Assembly (NCBI GenBank): GCA_039197065.1
Contig: JBCCUL010000004.1
Location: forward strand, 124,001 to 188,000
DNA from: JANQPX01 sp039197065
GTDB taxonomy: Bacteria; Pseudomonadota; Alphaproteobacteria; Geminicoccales; Geminicoccaceae
Direction of reading: 5' to 3'
Length of the DNA: 64,000 nucleotides
The position numbers were made by a program, and so were the translations under genes. Below are positions 1 through 8,275 of this stretch, in pieces (the first letter of the stretch is position 1; every line of letters begins with the position of its first letter). The notes under the pieces are model-generated. The model saw only the letters and a program-made list of their open reading frames with translations, did not search any database and had not been told where the DNA came from.

Positions 1-783
1 ACGAATGCCGTAGGGGGTGGCCCAGGAGAGGCCGTCCTCGGTTTGGCCGGCGGGAAAATACTCGGCGCCGACCCAGCCTTCATAGCCGAGGCGATCGAGA
101 CATTCGAACAGATAGGCGCAGTTGAGTTCGCCGATATCCGGCTCCTGACGCTCGGGCACGCCTGCGAACTGGACGTGACCGATCAGGGGCCAGAACGCTT
201 CAAGGCCTTTGGCGACGTCGCCGCGCATGATCTGGGTGTGGTAGAAGTCATATTGCAGCCGAAGGTTGGCCGCCCCGATCTCCTCGATGAGGGTCCGCGC
301 TTCTTCCGATGTGTTCAGAAGATAACCCGGAATGTCGCGGGTGTTGATCGGCTCGATCAGCAGCCTATCGATCGGGCGACCGTCGGCCTCGGCGACGGCA
401 TGGCGGAGATTGTCCTGAAAGAGCCGAAAGGCCGCGTCGCGCTCGACGCCATCCGGCAGCACGCCGGCCATGACATGGATCATCCGGCAGCCGACCGCTT
501 CCGCATAATCGAGCGCCTCCGCCATGGCCGCTCGGAAATCCGCTTCTCGTCCCGGAAGCCCTGCCAGGCCCCGCTCGCCGGCTTCGAAATCACCGGGCGG
601 GGTGTTGATCAGAACGAGCGGGATGCCTGCCGCATCGAGCGCCGCTTTCATCGCCGCCGCCGGCACCTCGGAGGGAAACTGACACTCCACCGCCTCGAAC
701 CCCGCCGATGCGGCGGCCGCGACTCGATCGACCAGAGCGTGTTCGGTGAACATGGTGCTGATATTGGCGGCAAAGCGCGGCAT
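1..783 (-). CDS. hyi: Hydroxypyruvate isomerase family TIM-barrel protein (3' end outside window)
   Basis: The reverse strand encodes 261 residues without a stop before the window edge, so only the last few residues and the stop are missing; family members are about 260 residues. The N-terminus MPRFAANISTMFTE and the internal segments LVLINTP, MIHVMAG, EPINTRDIPGY and QYDFYHTQIMRGD are typical of Hyi/OtnI sugar isomerases, with the Glu and His residues of the metal and substrate pocket. Hyi interconverts hydroxypyruvate and tartronate semialdehyde; the close relative OtnI isomerises 2-oxo-tetronate. A GGAGGAGAG ribosome site lies directly upstream of the ATG. The tetronate genes otnK, otnC and denD lie about 44 kb away, so an OtnI role is possible, but the two families cannot be separated by eye. 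The family call is firm; the substrate is inferred. Confidence 0.85.
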   Translation of the reverse strand, partial: MPRFAANISTMFTEHALVDRVAAAASAGFEAVECQFPSEVPAAAMKAALDAAGIPLVLINTPPGDFEAGERGLAGLPGREADFRAAMAEALDYAEAVGCRMIHVMAGVLPDGVERDAAFRLFQDNLRHAVAEADGRPIDRLLIEPINTRDIPGYLLNTSEEARTLIEEIGAANLRLQYDFYHTQIMRGDVAKGLEAFWPLIGHVQFAGVPERQEPDIGELNCAYLFECLDRLGYEGWVGAEYFPAGQTEDGLSWATPYGIR

Positions 784-910
784 GATCCTCTCCTCCGTCA
801 CGGCGCCTTCGGCGCTTCGTGAGACTGCGGTCATCGTTCTAGACGAGACGCGTGCTCTTGTTGAGGGGAAACCACGCCCCGATGCGGGGCCAACCGTCCG
901 CCGGTGGCGA

Positions 911-1114
911 TCAGCGCAGACCGGCGACCGTCGAGACGTAACGGGTGGCGTGGCCGAATGCGAAGAGATAGCCGAGGCAGAACGCGGCCACGCAGCCGAT
1001 CAGAAGATGATACCAGCGGAGGACAAAAGGCTTTTTTCGCCGAGCCCGCGTCTTCGCGCGCGTCCTTGCCGGCGAGGCCCGTCTCGTGGTCGTTCTGGTA
1101 TTGCGGCGCGCCAT
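911..1114 (-). CDS. Small arginine-rich single-pass membrane protein (67 aa)
   Basis: This short reading frame has a strongly basic N-terminus rich in Arg, Thr and Lys (residues 1-30), followed by one hydrophobic span around residues 33-53 (HLLIGCVAAFCLGYLFAFG) and a short tail. The positive-inside rule puts the basic arm in the cytoplasm. An AGGAG lies about 12 bases before the ATG, which is a little far. The gene sits between the hyi-like gene on the same strand and a divergent lipoprotein gene. No family is recognised. The clean charge and hydrophobicity pattern, together with the lack of any better gene on either strand of the 784-1321 interval, is the main support. Confidence 0.5.
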   Translation of the reverse strand: MARRNTRTTTRRASPARTRAKTRARRKKPFVLRWYHLLIGCVAAFCLGYLFAFGHATRYVSTVAGLR

Positions 1115-1321
1115 CGACGCTGTTGTCTCCTAGGCCCGAAATCAGCGGCATCCTAGCCCGGCGCCTCGCGTCAAGCAAACCCACACACTGTTCGAAGCTG
1201 CGAAGTGCTTTACGTGAACCGCTCTAGTGAATATCCTTAAACGTTGAAGTTGTTGAACAATATGCGCTTGAAGGGTTCTCCATGCGATCATCGGAAGCCT
1301 TGGCGCCGGGAACGAACCGGG

Positions 1322-1519
1322 ATGAAGAACGGCGCGAAAAGGGCGCTTCTTATGTCGATGGCGGTCGGGCTGGTGATCGGCGCCACCGGCTGCCGTGACG
1401 AGGAGCAGGCGCGACCGATGGTCAAGCAAAAGGGCATCTACGAAGGATCGGCGGATGAACCGATCGCCGAGGATCTCGAAGAAGAATTGCGATCGCGGGC
1501 GGCAAGTCAGAAATTCTAA
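1322..1519 (+). CDS. Small predicted lipoprotein (65 aa)
   Basis: Starting at the ATG at 1322 gives a basic N-terminus, a hydrophobic stretch and a lipobox-like GATGC with Cys24, followed by a short acidic mature part rich in Glu and Arg. An upstream in-frame ATG at 1244 would put about 26 non-signal residues in front of the signal peptide and is less likely. The stop lies 37 bases before the cytochrome b subunit gene that follows, so the two are probably cotranscribed. The mature peptide is only about 40 residues with no recognised domain. A small accessory lipoprotein for the adjacent membrane cytochrome is an inference from position only. Confidence 0.6.
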   Translation: MKNGAKRALLMSMAVGLVIGATGCRDEEQARPMVKQKGIYEGSADEPIAEDLEEELRSRAASQKF

Positions 1520-1556
1520 GCCGGAAATCATCCGGAAGCAGGCGGGAGTTATCCAG

Positions 1557-2699
1557 ATGACGGCATCCCCAACACCGGCGAAAAAGCCAGAGACGGGCAG
1601 ATGGAAACGGCGAGGCGTGTTCGCCATCTTTTGCGCCCTGGTCCTGATGCTGGTCACGGCGCTGATCATCGAGCGCGCACCTGCCTTCATGGGCGAGGCC
1701 GTGGCGCAGGAGCAGGGCCAGGTTCCGGGCGCAACCCTCGGCAGCAGCAGCGACAGTGACTTCTGGCGCGCTGTCCGGCAGGGCGATGCCGGTCAGGTCG
1801 CGGGACCGAACCCCCAGGCGGGCGTCATGATCCAGTCTGAGGGCGAGCTTTGGCGAGCGATGCGCAACGGCCCGCTCTCGGTATACGGCGTCTGGGTTCT
1901 GGTCGGTATGACGGCGCTGCTCGCCCTGTTCTTCCTCCTTCGCGGCCGCATCAAGATCGAGGGTGGAGAAAGCGGTCATCGCCTGATCCGCTTCAACAGT
2001 TTCGAGCGCGCCGTTCACTGGCTGACAGCCAGCACGTTCGTCGTCCTGGCGATCACCGGGCTCAATCTGCTCTACGGCCGCTATTTCATGCCCTATATCG
2101 TCGGTCCGGAGATCTTCGCCTGGCTAACGTTTGCCGGCAAATACGCCCACAACTATCTGGCATTCGGCTTCATGATCGGCGTCGCCTGCATGTTCGTCAT
2201 ATGGCTCGCCGACAATATCCCCACCCATCACGATCTGATCTGGCTCCTGAAGGGCGGCGGCATCCTGGTGAAGGGCGTTCATCCCCCCTCGAAAAAGTTC
2301 AACGCCGGTCAGAAACTCATCTTCTGGCTGGTCATCATCGGCGGCACATCGCTCAGTTTTTCGGGGCTGGCCCTGATGTTTCCCTTTCAGTTTCCGCCGA
2401 TGTTCGCCGGCACGTTCGAGACAATGAACGCGTGGTTCGGCACCGCTTTGCCCACGGTGCTGACGCCGATCCAGGAGTTGCAATATGCGCAGCTCTGGCA
2501 TGCGATCGTCGGGATCGTCATGACCGCCGTGATCATCGGTCACATTTATATCGGTTCAATCGGCATGGAAGGCGCCTTCGACGCCATGGGCGAAGGCGAG
2601 GTCGACTACAACTGGGCGCGCGAGCACCACAATCTCTGGGTTCGCGACCTCGAAGAGAAGGGACGGGCCATGGCCGCTTCGAAGGGCGGCGATGACTAG
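1557..2699 (+). CDS. fdoI: Formate dehydrogenase cytochrome b556 (gamma) subunit
   Basis: This 380-residue integral membrane protein matches the gamma subunit of respiratory formate dehydrogenases, the di-heme b cytochrome that passes electrons from the FeS subunit to quinone. An N-terminal hydrophobic segment (about 18-38) is followed by a periplasmic stretch and four further membrane spans. Candidate heme-ligand His residues appear in ERAVHWLT, KYAHNY and the C-terminal LWHAIVG and IGHIYIG segments. The ATG at 1557 removes a low-complexity basic extension that an upstream start would add. No alpha (molybdopterin) or beta (FeS) subunit gene lies nearby, which is unusual because these genes normally form an operon. 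The small lipoprotein gene precedes it. Confidence 0.9.
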   Translation: MTASPTPAKKPETGRWKRRGVFAIFCALVLMLVTALIIERAPAFMGEAVAQEQGQVPGATLGSSSDSDFWRAVRQGDAGQVAGPNPQAGVMIQSEGELWRAMRNGPLSVYGVWVLVGMTALLALFFLLRGRIKIEGGESGHRLIRFNSFERAVHWLTASTFVVLAITGLNLLYGRYFMPYIVGPEIFAWLTFAGKYAHNYLAFGFMIGVACMFVIWLADNIPTHHDLIWLLKGGGILVKGVHPPSKKFNAGQKLIFWLVIIGGTSLSFSGLALMFPFQFPPMFAGTFETMNAWFGTALPTVLTPIQELQYAQLWHAIVGIVMTAVIIGHIYIGSIGMEGAFDAMGEGEVDYNWAREHHNLWVRDLEEKGRAMAASKGGDD

Positions 2700-2734
2700 C
2701 CGCGTATAGGCCGGCCGGCTTTTTCGCACGTTTG

Positions 2735-2756
2735 AATGTGGGAAATCTGCCACATT
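2735..2756. promoter_or_regulatory. Inverted repeat upstream of the 2945 gene
   Basis: Two perfect 7-bp arms, AATGTGG and CCACATT, are separated by 8 bases. The repeat lies 20 bases before the -35 box of the putative promoter at 2777-2806, a plausible place for a regulator. It has no following T-run, so it is not an obvious terminator for the cytochrome b gene that ends at 2699. Confidence 0.45.
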
Positions 2757-2776
2757 TTGCACGCATTGAATGAAAA

Positions 2777-2806
2777 TTGACGTCATTTACCGACGGCGCG
2801 TATAGT
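2777..2806 (+). promoter_or_regulatory. Putative sigma70-type promoter
   Basis: TTGACG at 2777-2782 and TATAGT at 2801-2806 are separated by 18 bases. The match to the housekeeping promoter is good for an alphaproteobacterium, and the surrounding 100 bases are clearly richer in A and T than the neighbours. It would drive the membrane protein gene starting near 2945. Confidence 0.5.
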
Positions 2807-2856
2807 TTCGCGTTATCGTCAGATTGCGCCTCTGAACTTTTTATACATCTAAGGCG

Positions 2857-2871
2857 TTAACTCTTTGTTAT
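2857..2871. promoter_or_regulatory. CtrA-like motif (TTAA-N7-TTAT)
   Basis: TTAA, seven bases, then TTAT is one mismatch from the CtrA consensus TTAA-N7-TTAA known in alphaproteobacteria. It overlaps the possible ATG at 2870, which argues that translation starts further downstream, for example at 2945. A single near-match of this length can occur by chance. Confidence 0.25.
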
Positions 2872-2944
2872 GAATTGCGAGGGCCTTTCGAGCAGCTCGA
2901 ATGCTGAACAGAAAGACGAGCAGCTGTCATCAAGGCTATCGGCG

Positions 2945-4315
2945 ATGAGCGGTAGCCCAAATCGACGTTTCCCGCGCACAGCGCGGGCGATGCCTGAGGC
3001 TCGTCCGAAGATCGAGCGTGAGAAGATCCGGCATCGACGCCCGAACGACTTGATGTTCGATGACGGTCAAGCGCCTGTTTCCCGAGAGCAGCATCTGACC
3101 GATGACTTTGATCAGGAAGCTTTTCGCGAGCAGCCGGACTATCAGGATGAGATTCGATTCGACGATCCTGGCCAGCAATATGACGATACCAGCGAAGACT
3201 GGACCATCGAGGAAGGCGAGACCGAAGAAGCCGTAGCCTGGGATCACGAGCCTGAAGATGATTGGGTTCTCGACCGCGATGACGGTGAGCCACAGGCAGG
3301 TTCCGTCGAAGATGCCTATGAGGAGGAGACTGGCGTTGTCTGGGAAGACGACGCTTATTCGGCCGAGCCTGGGAACGATCATCCCGATGAGGTCATGTTC
3401 GGATCGCAAAGCCAGGACTACGGCTTCGCGCCTGAGGTAGAGCTTGCGGGACGGCGTGATGTCCGCCCGAAAGCGCCGAGGCCGCCGCAACCTCATCGCA
3501 CGAGCGGATCGGGGCAGCCGCAGCGTCGGCAGCGGCAGACAGAGACGCGCCAGCCGCAAGCCCGGTGGGAAGGCTCGGAGGCGCCCCGCCCCGGATCCAG
3601 ACAGACGGGTTTCCAGGCCAGGAAGCGACCGGTGGCAGCGGCAGAGCCCGAAGACGGACGCTTCTCGAGGACCCGCGCCACCCTCGGTGCGCCAGCTGCG
3701 GCGCTTGCGGGAGGCCTGGACGACGAGGTGCTGGAACGGCCCAGATCCGACGTGCCGCAACGGCGTCGCCAGGCGCAGTCGGCGCCAAGACCTGCGCCCC
3801 AGCCGTCGAGAGGAGGCCGACGTAGCGGCCGACGACCCGGAAAGGCCGGTGGTAAGGGCCTCATCGCCGCTGTTGCCCTCGTGCTGCTCCTCGGTGTCGG
3901 CTGGTTCGGCTATCAGTCCGCCGGACCGGGCGGTGTCCAATCGGTGCTCGATCGCCTCTCGACGATCATCCCGCTGCCAGGCTCGTCACGTACAGCAGCT
4001 GATACATCGTTCGGCGATCGCCAGACGCCGGAGACTGGCGCCGCCTCGGCGGAACAGGCGCTATCCGATCTGGAAGAGCGCGTTCGGCAGCAAAATGCCG
4101 GCGGACCCGTGTTGTCGCCGCCCCGAGAGGATGGCCCTCCCATTCCGCAGTTCAAACCGCTCCCAGGCGCGACACGCTCCCTGTCGGCGCCGGCATCGGA
4201 CAGCGCAGGCGACGAAGCTCAGCTCGCCGCGAACGAGGGGGTCGCGTCCGATGAGGAGCAGACGAACGGCCTGTCGATATTCAAGCAGCTCTGGCAGTAT
4301 CTGAGCCCGGGCTGA
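2945..4315 (+). CDS. Unrecognised single-pass membrane protein with acidic and basic cytoplasmic regions
   Basis: From the ATG at 2945 the product is 456 residues; an upstream in-frame ATG at 2870 would give 481 but overlaps a promoter-like motif and has no ribosome site. About 150 residues are very acidic (rich in Asp, Glu, Trp and Tyr). Next come about 120 residues rich in Pro, Gln and Arg, then one hydrophobic span (LIAAVALVLLLGVGWFGY) and a roughly 130-residue extracytoplasmic tail rich in Pro, Ser and Ala. No catalytic domain is visible. This layout resembles bacterial cell-envelope or polar scaffold proteins with disordered cytoplasmic parts. Codon use is normal for the neighbourhood. 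The function is not assigned. Confidence 0.7.
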   Translation: MSGSPNRRFPRTARAMPEARPKIEREKIRHRRPNDLMFDDGQAPVSREQHLTDDFDQEAFREQPDYQDEIRFDDPGQQYDDTSEDWTIEEGETEEAVAWDHEPEDDWVLDRDDGEPQAGSVEDAYEEETGVVWEDDAYSAEPGNDHPDEVMFGSQSQDYGFAPEVELAGRRDVRPKAPRPPQPHRTSGSGQPQRRQRQTETRQPQARWEGSEAPRPGSRQTGFQARKRPVAAAEPEDGRFSRTRATLGAPAAALAGGLDDEVLERPRSDVPQRRRQAQSAPRPAPQPSRGGRRSGRRPGKAGGKGLIAAVALVLLLGVGWFGYQSAGPGGVQSVLDRLSTIIPLPGSSRTAADTSFGDRQTPETGAASAEQALSDLEERVRQQNAGGPVLSPPREDGPPIPQFKPLPGATRSLSAPASDSAGDEAQLAANEGVASDEEQTNGLSIFKQLWQYLSPG

Positions 4316-4398
4316 GCCTTCTGGCTAAGCTGTGCTATGATCTCTGAGGTTTGCCTTCTATCAGGCAGACCTTCGACCAAGAGCATCGGTGATGGCAA

Positions 4399-5790
4399 AT
4401 GCTTCGAAAAAGCGTTCGGCCACAAGGGAAGCTGAGGCTAAACATCCTCTCCGCATGCCTGATCCTGACCTTGACCTGCGCACAGCAGGCGTGGGCCGGC
4501 TTCGATGCCCATGGCGGCCCGGTCAAGAGCGTGGCCGTGTCGGCAGATGGCCGTCTCGCGCTTACCGCAAGCTTCGATTACAGCATAATCCTCTGGGATC
4601 TCGAGGCTAAATCCGTGCTCCAGGAGTTTCATGAGCATGAGGCTGCGGTGAACGCCGTCGTCTTCCTTCCAGGTGACCGGCAAGCTATGTCGGCAAGCGA
4701 CGATGGCACGGTCATTCTCTGGAATCTTGAGAGCGGCGAAGCGATCTCCCGCCTGAGTGGCCATGGCGGCAAGGTGGTGTCGGCGGCCGTCTCCCCCGAT
4801 GGCAGACTTGCGGCGTCCGCGGGCTGGGATCGCACCATTCGCCTCTGGGACCTGTCGAGCCTCGAAGAAAAGCATGTCCTTTCCTGGCGGGACAACATCA
4901 ACGCCGTGGCCTTCTCCGCCGATGGCGAGACGCTGTTCGCTGGCGCTTCGGATGGCGAGCTTACGATATGGCGGGTCGCCGATGGCACACGCCTTGCCGC
5001 GATCAGCAGTCATGATTTTGCGGTCACCGGCCTCGACCAGACGTCTGGCGACGGCATCGTCGCCACAGCCTCCGTCGATGAAACCGTCCGGCTCTGGGAG
5101 CTGGAGACCGTAGGCAAGGAGGCCTCCAGCCAGCCGATCACGACCCTCTACGGCCATATCGGACCGGTCCTCGCCGTCGACCTTTCCGCAGACGGTGAGC
5201 TGGTCGCGTCCGGCGGCGTGGATGGAACGGTGCGCGTCTGGCGACGAGGCGATGGCGACCGGCTCCGGGTTTTCGCAAAGCACCAAGGTCCCGTCTGGTC
5301 CGTCACTTTCGCACCCGATGGCAAAACGCTCCTTTCCGGCGGCGCCGACGGCCTGGTGCTCACCTATGATCTCACAAATCCCGAAGCGGCCGCTTCGAGG
5401 GTTGACCAAGAGATCGCACAACCCGATGCAGCAATCGCCAACGACCCCGAAGCCAATATCGCCAGCGCCGGTGACGCTGCCGTCAGCCGGGGCGAGAAGC
5501 TGTTCAAGACCTGCTCCGCCTGCCACACCCTCACACCGGATGACGGCCATCGCGCAGGCCCCACCCTCTACGGCCTGTTCGGGCGAACAGCAGGCGGCCA
5601 TCCCGACTACAGCTACTCCAAAGCGCTCGAGGAAAGCGATCTGGTCTGGAGCGAAGAGACCGTCGACCAACTGTTCGACATCGGCCCCGACCATCTGCTC
5701 CCCGGCACCAAGATGCCGCTGCAACGCATGCCCGACAGTCAGGATCGGGCAGACCTCATCGCTTTCCTGAAACAGATGACAAGCCCTTGA
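4399..5790 (+). CDS. Periplasmic WD40 beta-propeller fused to a C-terminal cytochrome c domain
   Basis: The 463-residue product opens with a signal peptide (about 1-33, ending AQQAWAG). Seven consecutive WD-type repeats follow (about 35-330), shown by recurring GH...V..V..SPDG and LWDL-type endings such as IILWDL, VILWNL, IRLWDL and VRLWEL. A linker leads to a class I cytochrome c domain with CSACH (Cys372, Cys375, His376) and a likely distal ligand Met439 in GTKMPL. Seven blades would close one propeller. The protein should be exported and given heme by the Ccm system, which is encoded in this window. An electron-transfer protein with a docking propeller is the likely role; the partner is unknown. 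The nearby fdoI is suggestive only. Confidence 0.88.
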   Translation: MLRKSVRPQGKLRLNILSACLILTLTCAQQAWAGFDAHGGPVKSVAVSADGRLALTASFDYSIILWDLEAKSVLQEFHEHEAAVNAVVFLPGDRQAMSASDDGTVILWNLESGEAISRLSGHGGKVVSAAVSPDGRLAASAGWDRTIRLWDLSSLEEKHVLSWRDNINAVAFSADGETLFAGASDGELTIWRVADGTRLAAISSHDFAVTGLDQTSGDGIVATASVDETVRLWELETVGKEASSQPITTLYGHIGPVLAVDLSADGELVASGGVDGTVRVWRRGDGDRLRVFAKHQGPVWSVTFAPDGKTLLSGGADGLVLTYDLTNPEAAASRVDQEIAQPDAAIANDPEANIASAGDAAVSRGEKLFKTCSACHTLTPDDGHRAGPTLYGLFGRTAGGHPDYSYSKALEESDLVWSEETVDQLFDIGPDHLLPGTKMPLQRMPDSQDRADLIAFLKQMTSP

Positions 5791-5878
5791 CGGACAAATT
5801 AAAAAAGAACGATATCAACGACAGGCGCCGGTCCGATCATCGAAGGCTGACCGGCGCGGTCTCGAGGAGCGAGTTTAG

Positions 5879-6007
5879 ATGAAGGCTTTTATCACTGGCA
5901 TCGCCGCCGCCATCGTCATCGCGATCGTCGCAGGCCTGGTGCTGTCCCGCCTGCCGCACGATGCCGGAAGCGTGCACCAGACGACATCCGGCAACGTCCG
6001 CCTCTAG
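5879..6007 (+). CDS. 42-residue single-pass membrane peptide
   Basis: The ATG at 5879 is preceded by an AGGAG 10 bases upstream and opens a 42-codon frame. The peptide starts MKAFITGIAAAIVIAIVAG, which forms one membrane span or an uncleaved signal anchor, followed by a short polar tail ending SGNVRL. I believe similar short peptides occur in other alphaproteobacteria, but no function is known to me. It stands alone, 88 bases after the WD40-cytochrome gene, and could be cotranscribed with it. Confidence 0.6.
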   Translation: MKAFITGIAAAIVIAIVAGLVLSRLPHDAGSVHQTTSGNVRL

Positions 6008-6262
6008 CGGCGGGTAGCACCCGCGGGCTTGACGCGCGGTAACGTCAGCTCGATGAGGAGGGGAAAGTGCTGCACGGCATGATGATGAACCGGTCGTCCC
6101 TGGTTGTCGTCATGCGTGATGGCGAAAGCGGCCCTGCCGGAACGAATTAGCGGCTCGTCAATACCCGCCAGCGCAAGTGACGTCTTGACCGTTTAGCGCC
6201 TGTTGGGCCACCGTCTGCCCTGCTTATCAGAATTTAAGAAACATTTGGGGGAAATCGCCGTC

Positions 6263-6736
6263 ATGCTTACCAGTTGGAAGCCTGTCGTCATTCTGACAAT
6301 CGCTTCGCCACTCTTGCTCGTCGGCTGCGGTGGTGGTTCCGATGCGCCGCCCGAGATCACCGCGACGACGACGACCACGGTGCAGAACAGGAAAGCTCAG
6401 CCTGCCCATGACAGCAAAATCCGGCAGCTGGATGGCGTCCGTCTGGATGCACTGTTTTCCGGCCGCGAGATCAATGGCCTTTCACCGGATGGCCGGCGCT
6501 GGACCGCAAACTTCGATTCGACAGGGACCGCGAACATCGCCTGGAAAGGCCCCGGCGGCAGCGGCCGGGACAACGGTTCCTGGAAGATCGAAGGCAACGC
6601 CAATTGCGTGACCTGGCAGACCCTGATGGATGGTGAAGAGAACTGCATGACCGTCTACAAGGTCGATGACGGCCAGTATAATCTCTTTAACGACAATGGC
6701 TCGATGAACAGCCTGATCACGGTGCCCGATCTCTGA
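6263..6736 (+). CDS. Predicted lipoprotein (157 aa)
   Basis: The ATG at 6263 follows a GGGGGA site and gives a signal peptide with lipobox LLLVGC (Cys22) and a glycine-rich start to the mature protein. A Thr-rich linker (about 35-45) leads to a roughly 100-residue C-terminal domain with GREINGLSPDGRRW, GSWKIEGN and CVTWQTLMDGEENC. This looks like the small beta-rich domains found in many alphaproteobacterial exported proteins, with two Cys residues that may pair. An upstream start at 6203 would spoil the signal peptide. The function is unknown. Confidence 0.7.
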   Translation: MLTSWKPVVILTIASPLLLVGCGGGSDAPPEITATTTTTVQNRKAQPAHDSKIRQLDGVRLDALFSGREINGLSPDGRRWTANFDSTGTANIAWKGPGGSGRDNGSWKIEGNANCVTWQTLMDGEENCMTVYKVDDGQYNLFNDNGSMNSLITVPDL

Positions 6737-6845
6737 TCCTCATGCAAAGCTTACCGGCGGCAAATGCCGTCGACCGGGACGGACACGCTCGGATTGCGGG
6801 GACCTGAGGGCAGAACATCGGCAAACCGGGCTGCTACGGCCCTCG

Positions 6846-7676
6846 CTATCTGGCAATCGGGCCGGGTGCTATGCAGGTGGCGCTCAGGCCGCCGTCCACG
6901 TTGAGCTCGGCTGCGGTGATGTATTTCGCTTCGTCAGAGGCGAGGAACAGGACCGCGTTGGCGACATCGAAACCGTCGCCCATCCGTCCCGTCGGCGACT
7001 GGCGATGTCGCGCATCGATCAGCTTTTGAGCGTCGCCGTCCGCACGCTCATCGACAAGCCTTTCCTTCACCAGCGGCGTGTTCATGAGGCCGGGGATCAC
7101 CGTGTTGATACGGACATTATCCGGCGCATATTTGACGGCCGTGACCTTTGAGAGATGGATCAGGCCCGCCTTTGAGGCCGCATAGGCGGCGACATCGGGT
7201 CCGAAGAAACGAAGTGCTGCAATCGAGGCGAGGTTGACGATGGCGCCGCCGCCCTGAGCGATCATCAGCGGAACCACCCGCTTCATGCTGCGGAAAACAT
7301 AGCCGAGATTTCGCTCCATCTGCTGCTGCCAGACTTCGTCGCTCATCGCGACGACATCGCCGGGCGCCGAGCCGCCGACATTGTTGACAAGCACGTCGAT
7401 GCGCCCGAAGGGTTCGCCGCAGGCGTCGATCGCACGGTCAAGATCATCATTGTCCGTGGCGTCCGCCACCAGGCTTTTGAAGGCATCGCCCTTGCCGGTG
7501 CGCGCTTCGATCATCGCGGCGGTCTCTTTGAGAGCATCGGCGTCCATATCCGTGCCGATGACCGTCGCCCCTTCCTCGATGAAGCGTGCTGCGATCGCAC
7601 GGCCGTTGCCCCAGCCCGGTCCGACAGCGCCCGCCCCGATCACCAGCGCGATTTTCTTCTCCAGCCGCCCCGTCAT
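6846..7676 (-). CDS. Short-chain dehydrogenase/reductase (SDR)
   Basis: The 276-residue product is a classical SDR. The cofactor loop near the N-terminus is VIGAGAVGPGWGNGRAIA, an expanded version of the usual TGxxxGxG, with Asp-rich VIGTDMDAD after beta-2. The NNVGG motif follows, and the active site shows Ser in VNLASIAAL and YAASK with Tyr and Lys. The C-terminal DGG loop is present (ELNVDGGLSA). The ATG at 7676 has a strong GGGAGGGAT site; an upstream start at 7724 would add 16 unlikely residues. The substrate cannot be told. The gene is not clearly in an operon; its neighbours on the same strand lie more than 150 bases away. Confidence 0.9.
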   Translation of the reverse strand: MTGRLEKKIALVIGAGAVGPGWGNGRAIAARFIEEGATVIGTDMDADALKETAAMIEARTGKGDAFKSLVADATDNDDLDRAIDACGEPFGRIDVLVNNVGGSAPGDVVAMSDEVWQQQMERNLGYVFRSMKRVVPLMIAQGGGAIVNLASIAALRFFGPDVAAYAASKAGLIHLSKVTAVKYAPDNVRINTVIPGLMNTPLVKERLVDERADGDAQKLIDARHRQSPTGRMGDGFDVANAVLFLASDEAKYITAAELNVDGGLSATCIAPGPIAR

Positions 7677-7838
7677 GCATCCCTCCCCATCATTGCCGAC
7701 AACAAAACCGTCGTCCGTCAGCATACACGGGAAGCGAGCACGCGTTCATTGAGAGCGCATTCCACGTCGATGCGTGGTCGTGTTGATAGGGATGCCCGCG
7801 ATAAAGAGGGGCCCCGCTCCGATCACCTCATGAAGAAA

Positions 7839-8087
7839 TCAGCATCCTGGTGCGCGATCGATCTGTTCGAACCGGCAGTCCGGTTCGTATGAACGACCGC
7901 CGTCATGCCTCATGGTGACCAGAACCGTGCCGGCAATCAGCAGGCCAAGCAAAATCCAGTGCAGCCAGCTGCATTTCTCCTCCTTGACCGGCTTGCAAAC
8001 CCCGCAATGGATGCATTCACTGCGATTTGAGGCGATCGGTTGTCCGCATAGTCGGCAACAGGCAAGCTTAACGTCGGAACACGCCAT
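7839..8087 (-). CDS. Small zinc-ribbon membrane protein (82 aa), likely paralogue of the next gene
   Basis: The ATG at 8087 gives 82 residues. An N-terminal pair of CxxC knuckles (CRLCG and CIHCG, about residues 13-31) forms a zinc ribbon. It is followed by a basic stretch, one membrane span (WLHWILLGLLIAGTVLV, about 43-60) and a charged tail with one more Cys pair. A longer frame reaching 8201 exists but its extra 38 residues are not conserved in the neighbouring relative. The arrangement matches the 57-residue protein at 8276-8449 on the same strand, suggesting tandem duplication. The role is unknown; zinc-ribbon/TM proteins of this size are common and uncharacterised. Confidence 0.65.
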   Translation of the reverse strand: MACSDVKLACCRLCGQPIASNRSECIHCGVCKPVKEEKCSWLHWILLGLLIAGTVLVTMRHDGGRSYEPDCRFEQIDRAPGC

Positions 8088-8275
8088 CAAAACCCACTCG
8101 GTATCAATGAATTCTTGTCGCCACGAAACACGGCTATAGAAAGCAACCGCCCGTGGAGCGGCATAAATAATCACACTAAAAGGCGAATTTTTATACGTCA
8201 ATTTCTATTATTGGTTTGTTTTATCGCGAAAAATAACGCGCCTGACATCACCTCTCAGCCGCATGTGTCGCCACG

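Noticed and set aside
43..822. A 259-codon open frame on the + strand opposite the hyi-like gene
   Set aside because: The reverse strand encodes a clear Hyi family protein over the same bases; the + frame has no recognisable pattern.
2700..2720. A terminator after the cytochrome b gene
   Set aside because: GCCGGCCGGC followed by T residues is self-complementary but leaves no proper loop; it is too weak.
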